Part shown: piece by piece, positions 57,735 through 64,000 of the stretch
Layout: each line of letters starts with the position of its first letter
Numbering within the stretch: position 1 is the stretch's first letter
Origin: Immersiella caudata
Taxonomy: Eukaryota; Ascomycota; Sordariomycetes; Sordariales; Lasiosphaeriaceae
Assembly: GCA_030512335.1 (NCBI GenBank)
Contig: JAULSU010000004.1
Location: 4,402,001-4,466,000, forward strand
DNA length: 64,000 nt
Direction of reading: 5' to 3'
The notes under the pieces: model-generated
What the model saw: only the letters and a program-made list of their open reading frames with translations
Database searches by the model: none
Told to the model about the DNA's origin: nothing
Made by a program: the position numbers and the translations under genes

Positions 57735-58691
57735 TCACGGCTCATCGTCCCCATCGTCAGATTCCAGGTCAGGGTCTGGTACTTGCATATCCGGCGGCAG
57801 CAGCGGCATCTGCTCAATAGGCTGCAAAGGCGGAGGAGGCGGGGGTGGTTGATGCTGGGGCGGCAGCAGCGTGTACGTTGAGTTTTCTGGAAGCCCCTGA
57901 GCCGCGGCTTCTGCAGCAGCCTTTCGCTCTTCCTCACGCTTGATCTTGGCGAGGGCGTTCCGTACGTCGCCCTTTTTGACGTACTGATACTTATCGCCGA
58001 AAGAAATGCGGATGCCAATGGTGAGCTGACGAAGTGTGCACTGAGCTTCGCGATGCATTATCATCAGCCAGCGAATGCCGTCCTGCTCGATCTTGCGGAA
58101 CTGCGAGGGCACGTTGGCCCCTGGTTCGCCGGTAAAGGGTTCGTGGTTGTGCTCGGCACATTGTACAACGACGTGCCACTTGTCCTCGTACGGGTACGCC
58201 TTCTCCTGGACAGCCTTGAGACGCATGGGACATCCTGTCTTCGTGGACCGGGCTTGGCGGATGCCCTTGCTGTGTGAAGTGTAGCTCTTACCGCCTTTCG
58301 AGCAGCAAAGGTTGTAGCGGCGATAGTTCCCTTGTGGATCGCGGTTCAACGATGAGACAATGACGACGGCATAACCTTGCGAGCGGGTGAAGGTCTTGAC
58401 GTCGGTTAACAGCGCGTCGAAGGTGGGATACAGGCGATCCTGCGGTGGGGGGAGGAGGGCAATCTGAAAGTTGGGTCGAGCAGGCTCTTGCTGCTGCTGT
58501 TGGAGTTGTTGCTGCTGTGTTTGTTGCGGTTGAAGCTGCTGTGGCTGCTGAAGGTGCTGCTGTAAGGTTTGGTATTGTGGCTGTTGCTGCTGATGATGGA
58601 GAGGCTGCTGATGTTGACGCATTTGTTGGCCGCCCTGCGTTTGCTGCGTCGGGGCCAACGACAGCTGAGTGTAGGGAACCTGCTGAGCCAT
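57735..58691 (-). CDS. FAR1-type DNA-binding domain protein
   Basis: Intronless, 318 residues, minus strand. The N-terminal 75 residues are Gln-rich (polyQ with Pro/His). The FAR1/WRKY-GCM1-type zinc finger follows at about 85-185: YPTFDALLTDVKTFTRSQGY, VVIVSSLNRDPQGNYRRYNL, CCSKGG, GCPMRLKAVQ and the closing WHVVVQCAEHNHEP with its Cys and His ligands. A helical stretch (GIRWLMIMHREAQCTLRQLT) and a Glu/Lys/Ala-rich helix lead to a Pro-rich, acidic tail (DPDLESDDGDDEP). The finger descends from MULE-type transposases but is used as a transcription-factor domain in fungi and plants; no transposase core is present here. It probably acts in the nucleus; targets unknown. The start ATG at 58691 is the first in frame. 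Confidence 0.85.
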   Translation of the reverse strand: MAQQVPYTQLSLAPTQQTQGGQQMRQHQQPLHHQQQQPQYQTLQQHLQQPQQLQPQQTQQQQLQQQQQEPARPNFQIALLPPPQDRLYPTFDALLTDVKTFTRSQGYAVVIVSSLNRDPQGNYRRYNLCCSKGGKSYTSHSKGIRQARSTKTGCPMRLKAVQEKAYPYEDKWHVVVQCAEHNHEPFTGEPGANVPSQFRKIEQDGIRWLMIMHREAQCTLRQLTIGIRISFGDKYQYVKKGDVRNALAKIKREEERKAAAEAAAQGLPENSTYTLLPPQHQPPPPPPPLQPIEQMPLLPPDMQVPDPDLESDDGDDEP

Positions 58692-59152
58692 AATGGCTAC
58701 CCGTTCTGCCTTTTTGGAGGTGATAGGTCAATTGGTGATGTTGACAACCTTGTTTGTCAAGCGAGCTGGTAAGTGCGGCGAGGAGACATGGGGTTGGAAG
58801 TTGCAAATTTGACGAGGGGTTTGGTCTCGTCGCACGTGGCGTTTCGCTATCCGGACTTTGCATTTGGCTAAACGGCCTTCACAGCTGGCGCCAGCCGTTG
58901 AACTGCCACCAACACGCTTCAGCAGCACGGCAATTTTCGCATGCCCGTTTCGCGTCGCGAAAGCCAAAGTGGCTGAGCGGCTGAAGAAAAGGCCTATCGA
59001 TCCTGCTGAACACATTCAGCTTATTCCATGCTCCGAATCTGAGCAATGGTCCGCACAACGCCCCCGATTGTCCGCCGCCTTGACCGCCCAGCCTTCCTCG
59101 TTGCACCTCATCCCGAGGATCGTGCACCCTCCGCATCCAGCTGCACACCAAA
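58692..59152. other. Bidirectional promoter region
   Basis: 461 bp between the divergent FAR1-type and membrane-HET genes. No further gene. Confidence 0.5.
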
Positions 59153-61831
59153 ATGTCGCTCCTCTTCACTGTTGGCGAGCTTTGGCTTGCCAACATTGTC
59201 TCGATGCAGTTGGCCTACCAAGCTCTGGAGGAAAGCAGCCCAATGAGTCGCTTCGTTCGCCAGAAAGCGAAGGAAGCCGAGGACCAAGGAGAACGCGTCA
59301 AGAAAATCTTTCAAGACGCCGCCCTCAACTACAGCCTCGAGAAACAGGGGGCAATCGGCGCTGCCATCTACCGCGTCGCCATTGCCGCGTTCATACTGCG
59401 ATCCTGCGACGCCTTTGTCGGCCCTGCCACTTTCGTGTGGTGTGTGCTTGCTGCCATGCTCGCCGACTATGTCTTCAGACTCACGGACTGGAAGCCCAGA
59501 CACTTCGTCTCGGCCCTCGTGGTGGCGGCCTCTGCAATTATTCTCAGGTCTGACCAGGCCCCCGGCAGTATCTCAACTCTCCTCAGCGCATGGTCATGGG
59601 TTGCGATGGTGCACCTGACGTTCGTTGATCATCTTCACAACGATGCCTCGGACCACGATCAGGCCAGGGTATTCCTCACCGGGACCTATATCAACGCTGT
59701 CTTTTCAGTACTGGTCAAGCTTCTGAGCCACTGTCACTCCGCCGTTGCATTCATTGGGGTCGGGTTGTGCGCGCTGGCCGTCATTGTGCTGAGACTGGCG
59801 ACAGCATGGGTTCGAGCGTATTATGCCGGACCTGGGATCATGCTCGCTCGTTTGGACCAGTGTGTGCTGTATGCCACAAAGCTTCTTCTCTACCGGTTCA
59901 ACGCCACTTGCCGGTTGCTGGCCAAAACTGCTCGAAGATTCTGGGTGTCCCGTGGCTTCCCCAACACGAAACCTGGAACGCATTACCGGTACGCAGCCCT
60001 TTCCGGAGACCAGGTCCGAATCCTTGCGATATATCCGGGTCGCCCTTCCAGCCCCATTCGAGGCCGTCTTGACATTGTGTCTTTGGCAGAGGAACCCGTC
60101 TACCAAGCGGTTTCATACGTCTGGGGAAGCGGGGAGTTAACTCATTGGGTCACACTAGAACAGAACGGGGAGGAGACCGCTCTGGACATCACCGCAAACG
60201 CTCACAAACTTCTCACCAAGATACGGTCGCCATGGGAAGAACGGGTGATTTGGATCGACGGCATTTGTATCAATCAGACCGACCAAGTCGAAAAGACGGA
60301 CCAGGTGAAAATGATGGGAGAAATCTATCGCGGGGCATGGCGGGTAACGGCCTATCTCGGATCGTCTCCAGCGGCGCCTCTTGTGCAGGCCCTCCTGGCA
60401 AAGATCCGGTTTTTAAGGGAAGGTTGCGGCATGTCCTTTCCTCAGATGCGGGACAAGCTCCTGTTCGAGTACGATACGCCAAGCTGGGAAGGTATTTCTA
60501 CCTTTCTATGCAACGAGTGGTTCAACCGTGTCTGGATCGTGCAGGAAGCGGCGTTGGCCACGCAACTCCATCTCCTGTACGGCGACATCTGCATGGACTG
60601 GGAGATTCTCAACCAATCCGTCGAGTTTCTCGTCCAAGACGTTACCAAGACCCTATTCAAGTTCGAACGCGAGACCAGCTCACCAAGCATCCCTAGCTCG
60701 GGCAGCGGTGTCTACAGAGGTCTGGACGGAATCTGCGCTATGCTTGAACTCCGCGGCGACTTTGAAGCCCCAGATAAAATGACGCTCGGCCGCGCACTTG
60801 AGTGCTCCCTGACCTTCAACGCTACCGATCCGCGAGACAAGGTGTTTGGCTTCCTCTCGCTGACCAACGATCCTAAAGTTGCTGCCGACTATGCTTTAGA
60901 CTATCATTACGTATATTGCAACACAATGCGACACATACTCGGAATTGACGGCGACATCGAGGCTCTGAACTTTGCCGGCCACGGGAAACGTGAGCCTATC
61001 CCTGAGCTACCATCCTGGGTATCAGACTGGACGCGGGCCTCCCAGAGCGGGCTCTACAATAAATCCTACACTGCCGCGACCACGCAGAAAGCTTCCCTTC
61101 TCAATCTGCCCGATCAACCCCGACTAATATTCGCCAAAGGCTGGACCCGTGACACTGTCAACCTTCTCAGTGATATCCTCGAGGTTGCCACTTCCAACGC
61201 GACCTCGGTCGATCTCCCCGGCCTAAGCGCATGGCATAACACGGCCGAATCCATGACCATGCAGGACGCAACGTCCTATCCACCTGACCAACGGTTCGAA
61301 GTCTACATCCGCACCGTGATTGGAGATCGCTCCTCAAACATCTACGGAACGCCCCCAACCACTTCCAAATGCATGGAGATGCACGCGAGCTTCCTGAGCC
61401 ACTGCGCCAGCGCGGACACAGTATTACACGCCACGAACATACTAAACACATATTACAACGGAAATGGTGGTTTTCGCCGTTTGATGCGGGAGAGCTCTGG
61501 TGGTGGCCCGAGGGATGATCCCCCAACGATTCAAAAACTAGGCGACTATGTGGAGAAATCTCGCCATACAGCGCTCACTGCACTAGAGTTTATGGGCCTG
61601 AGCAGGCACGTATTTCGCAATCGGTTCTGCATCACTGAGCAGGGGAGGACAGCGGTTGTGCCGCCGAGAACGCAGCGGGGGGACGTCATTGCCTTGCTGG
61701 CGGGGACGAAGATGCCGTTTCTTTTGAGGCCCAGGGGAAAGACATTTGAACTAATTGGGTGTTGCTATGTTCATGGGCTTATGGAAGGTCGTGATTTCGA
61801 TGATCGATGGAGACTTTTGTGCCTTGAATGA
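59153..61831 (+). CDS. HET-domain protein with N-terminal transmembrane region
   Basis: An intact intronless frame of 892 residues. The first about 270 residues hold several hydrophobic helices (for example AAIYRVAIAAFILRSCDAF, FVSALVVAASAIIL, and AFIGVGLCALAVIVLRLATA), predicting four to six membrane passes. The HET domain follows with all three core motifs: YQAVSYVWGSGE (about 316), VIWIDGICINQTDQVEKTDQ with MGEIYRGAWRVTAYLG (about 365-405), and WFNRVWIVQEAALA (about 456). The rest matches the usual HET C-terminal half, with DPRDKVFGFLSL, PSWVSDWTR, GLSRHVFRNRFCITEQGR and MEGRDFDDRWRLLCLE. HET domains trigger incompatibility cell death when activated by partner proteins; this one is probably membrane-bound. 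The ATG at 59153 is the first in frame. Confidence 0.9.
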   Translation: MSLLFTVGELWLANIVSMQLAYQALEESSPMSRFVRQKAKEAEDQGERVKKIFQDAALNYSLEKQGAIGAAIYRVAIAAFILRSCDAFVGPATFVWCVLAAMLADYVFRLTDWKPRHFVSALVVAASAIILRSDQAPGSISTLLSAWSWVAMVHLTFVDHLHNDASDHDQARVFLTGTYINAVFSVLVKLLSHCHSAVAFIGVGLCALAVIVLRLATAWVRAYYAGPGIMLARLDQCVLYATKLLLYRFNATCRLLAKTARRFWVSRGFPNTKPGTHYRYAALSGDQVRILAIYPGRPSSPIRGRLDIVSLAEEPVYQAVSYVWGSGELTHWVTLEQNGEETALDITANAHKLLTKIRSPWEERVIWIDGICINQTDQVEKTDQVKMMGEIYRGAWRVTAYLGSSPAAPLVQALLAKIRFLREGCGMSFPQMRDKLLFEYDTPSWEGISTFLCNEWFNRVWIVQEAALATQLHLLYGDICMDWEILNQSVEFLVQDVTKTLFKFERETSSPSIPSSGSGVYRGLDGICAMLELRGDFEAPDKMTLGRALECSLTFNATDPRDKVFGFLSLTNDPKVAADYALDYHYVYCNTMRHILGIDGDIEALNFAGHGKREPIPELPSWVSDWTRASQSGLYNKSYTAATTQKASLLNLPDQPRLIFAKGWTRDTVNLLSDILEVATSNATSVDLPGLSAWHNTAESMTMQDATSYPPDQRFEVYIRTVIGDRSSNIYGTPPTTSKCMEMHASFLSHCASADTVLHATNILNTYYNGNGGFRRLMRESSGGGPRDDPPTIQKLGDYVEKSRHTALTALEFMGLSRHVFRNRFCITEQGRTAVVPPRTQRGDVIALLAGTKMPFLLRPRGKTFELIGCCYVHGLMEGRDFDDRWRLLCLE

Positions 61832-62026
61832 TCGTCGGCGGGAAGCCGGGAGTTGGTAGCGATTCCAGGGCTGTGGGTTGACTGTTTCAGCTAGCAGATC
61901 CCCCTTAACATCTTGGCTGTGGCCAATTTGAACCTCAACGCTAGGCAACTATTTCACGCCGGCTCATCGGATCATCATCGTTATTATCTCCAATGAGCCT
62001 TCTCATACGCGCACTTTGCAGCCGCA

Positions 62027-63649
62027 ATGTCAGTTCTCAACAGGAAACCCAGCTGGCAGCAACAACTTCGACAGACCAAGGCGAAAGAGTGGCTGCTCTC
62101 CGGACATCTCGACAAGTTTCCCATTGCTGAAATCCAGAAGATAGGGGACCGCGTGCTCAAAGACAAATCGCCTCTGCTCCGCAAAATTGCACCTCGATCA
62201 GAGGAGTGCGATGTGCTGTTCGCCAACGAGCTGCTCTCCGTCAAGGGCGAGCTTGGGACCCACGAATCCGCCATTCTCTCCTGTCTGCACTTGCTCTCAT
62301 ACGCCCAAGCGCGTGGCCAGGTTCTATCCATCAAGCCGGATCCGGTCCAGGTCGACCTTTTCTTTGAGAGAAGACTAAATATCTATCTGCAGTGCATCAT
62401 CCACTCCCGGCGAGCGAACCCCGATGTGTGCTCCGAGGAAGAGACCTCCGCGGCTCGGGACTGCCTAGGCGTCTCGCAGGGTCGGACCAAGGATTTCCCG
62501 TCGATACTACGTCTTTTGGAGGCTGTCGGGTATGAGACGTGCGAAGCAGTACTGCCTCTAGGGTTGATTAAGAAGGTGCTCACAGTCAGCCACTACCAGG
62601 AGAATCTCACGCGCGAACTAAACACACTGAAGAATGCTCGACAATGGTTTGACGCCTACAAGCTTGTCTACAGTCTCCGAAACATTGTTGGGCTTCCTAG
62701 GGCCGACCAAATGCTGCGGGATACGTTCCCCGACTATCCCATGTGGGCAGCCTGGCGCCCCGATACCAAGAGGATCATGTCATGGGAGAGCCCCAACCTC
62801 GCCCCTTACCGGAGCCAGCTGCTGGCGGCTCTCGACCTTGAAGGCCCGGACACGACTGGCCAGCAAAGGGGCACCCTTCGAATGTCAAGCCCAGGAGCAT
62901 TCACTGGACTGAGCGAGCCAACGCACTCCACTGACCGACACATTCTCGATCGCCTCCTGGATGTTCTGGATTCAAGTCTGGCCATTGGCCTCGCAACAGT
63001 CGACCTTCTGATCGCACTTTGTGTGGAGAGAGAAGATGTTTCGGAACGAACGCTCAGTCAACTCGAAGCCGCAGTGAGCGTAAATAACGACGCAGCGTCC
63101 AAAGTTTTGGCGAATCTCGTCAGAGTTCTCTCGCCAAGTACCAAACCCATCACTCGCATGTCCGCCTTCGCCTCCGCCGTTCATATCCTCACTCAGTATC
63201 CCGCCCTTCGAGTGCCTTTCGGGGTATTCCTTGATTTAGGCCATCGTGCTTCGGGCGCTTTCACCGCGGGTCAAGATCTCCTCTCGCAGTGTCTTACCGA
63301 GAACAATCCAGACATTGAACCTGTATGCTCCAGTGTCCTGAAGTTGGGACACGCCCTCTTATCTGCAGACTGGCTTCATGGACAGTGGCAACTCGACTTT
63401 ATCAAGTTTCTACGCCAGTTACCGACCGAGGACGAGATCCGGCCATCATATCAATCCATTCAAAGTCAGGGCGGACCGTCAACAAACATGGCAGTCCAGG
63501 TCGGGTTTCTCGCTACGCGCGTTGGTGGCGCGCAGGTTGTTATTTCAGGCGCGGTGGCAGAACTAGCGCGCTCCGAAGCGTTGGCGGTCAATAATGAGAC
63601 CAAGGGGCTGAGGACAAGCTGGAAAGAGGCCGCAGAGGCTATCTCCTAG
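62027..63649 (+). CDS. Uncharacterised helical protein
   Basis: An intronless frame of 540 residues from MSVLNRKPSWQQQLRQ to EAAEAIS, with even, clearly coding composition. I recognise no domain. It is mostly alpha-helical by appearance, with a short basic N-terminus, no signal peptide and no strong transmembrane helix. A Ser/Thr/Gly-rich linker lies at about 280-310 (TGQQRGTLRMSSPGAFTG). It sits about 200 bp downstream of the membrane HET gene on the same strand, but the spacing is normal for separate transcription units. The start is the first ATG after an in-frame stop-containing leader. Confidence 0.8.
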   Translation: MSVLNRKPSWQQQLRQTKAKEWLLSGHLDKFPIAEIQKIGDRVLKDKSPLLRKIAPRSEECDVLFANELLSVKGELGTHESAILSCLHLLSYAQARGQVLSIKPDPVQVDLFFERRLNIYLQCIIHSRRANPDVCSEEETSAARDCLGVSQGRTKDFPSILRLLEAVGYETCEAVLPLGLIKKVLTVSHYQENLTRELNTLKNARQWFDAYKLVYSLRNIVGLPRADQMLRDTFPDYPMWAAWRPDTKRIMSWESPNLAPYRSQLLAALDLEGPDTTGQQRGTLRMSSPGAFTGLSEPTHSTDRHILDRLLDVLDSSLAIGLATVDLLIALCVEREDVSERTLSQLEAAVSVNNDAASKVLANLVRVLSPSTKPITRMSAFASAVHILTQYPALRVPFGVFLDLGHRASGAFTAGQDLLSQCLTENNPDIEPVCSSVLKLGHALLSADWLHGQWQLDFIKFLRQLPTEDEIRPSYQSIQSQGGPSTNMAVQVGFLATRVGGAQVVISGAVAELARSEALAVNNETKGLRTSWKEAAEAIS

Positions 63650-64000
63650 TGAAAGGTCACGGAGGTTGAGCCGCTGTTTTTTTCCCTACTCACAGCTGTA
63701 GAATAAGCACGGCGTTCGACCTCTCAACGTGTCACTCAAATGTAACACAGGGTATTCTTCTTGGCCCGGGACATAAACCCGTATCCTTCAAAGTTTCCTT
63801 GACTCGGCATGACCGGCAGCAATATTTTAAACTCGTTTTCCCATCCGGCCGACCTTGAAGCGGCATGAACTTAGTCCTACGTCCGCAACGTCCGACGGGT
63901 GACAAATAGCATTGACCTGCACCGATGTGAGCAAACTTCTAAGTGGATCAAACGGGTTTGATGCTTACAGTGCCGAGGCTCGTACTATTAATCAGACCTC
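63650..64000. other. Window end, nothing recognised
   Basis: 351 bp downstream of the last gene. No open frame, repeat or RNA visible. Confidence 0.5.

Noticed and set aside
57735..58691. FAR1-type gene considered as a MULE transposase
   Set aside because: Only the zinc-finger part is present, no MULE catalytic domain or inverted repeats; an intact small DNA-binding protein fits better.

Overview
The window reads as nuclear DNA of a filamentous ascomycete (Pezizomycotina, most likely Sordariomycetes). The evidence is genes split by many 50-105 nt GT-AG introns, often with CTAAC or CTGAC branch sites; fungus-specific families (HET domain, She9/Mdm33, Ktr mannosyltransferase, DUF6594, fungal-type Pkc1); a Fot1/pogo-type transposon; and one gene with damage of the kind made by repeat-induced point mutation (RIP). 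I cannot name the species. Exon joins were worked out by eye from reading frame, splice signals and family resemblance. No transcript or database was used.

Layout. 0-3.5 kb: a glycolipid transfer protein of the HET-C2 family and a PAQR-type seven-helix membrane protein. 3.5-15 kb: a decayed intron-containing tRNA-Lys, a Ser/Thr-rich single-pass membrane protein, a Pro-rich protein with two hydrophobic segments, and a large DUF4140/DUF4139 protein carrying FG-like and Arg-Asp repeats. 15-23 kb: an unrecognised gene with a frame problem and a large minus-strand NLR-like gene (esterase-like domain, NACHT-like region, ankyrin repeats, SPRY). 24-31 kb: She9/Mdm33 and protein kinase C. 33-38 kb: a short/branched-chain acyl-CoA dehydrogenase back to back with mitochondrial ribosomal protein uS12m, then a Ktr-type alpha-1,2-mannosyltransferase. 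40-44.5 kb: PAT1 and the RNA polymerase III subunit RPC37/RPC5.

46-52 kb is accessory: a rhodopsin-domain (7TM) pseudogene, then a DUF6594 gene with tandem short repeats that is split by an intact 1.9 kb Fot1/pogo transposon with TA duplications and inverted repeats. 52-55.4 kb holds the divergent vitamin B6 pair PDX1 and PDX2, whose products together form the PLP synthase. 55.7-64 kb: a HET-domain pseudogene with RIP-type lesions and a GAAA microsatellite inside its reading frame, a FAR1-type DNA-binding protein, an intact membrane-anchored HET-domain protein, and an unrecognised 540-residue protein.

Housekeeping genes are intact and well spaced. The accessory genes look like self/non-self recognition loci: a HET-C2 relative, an NLR-like ankyrin receptor, an intact and a dead HET gene, and a transposon-broken DUF6594 gene. 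That theme is inferred from family membership only.
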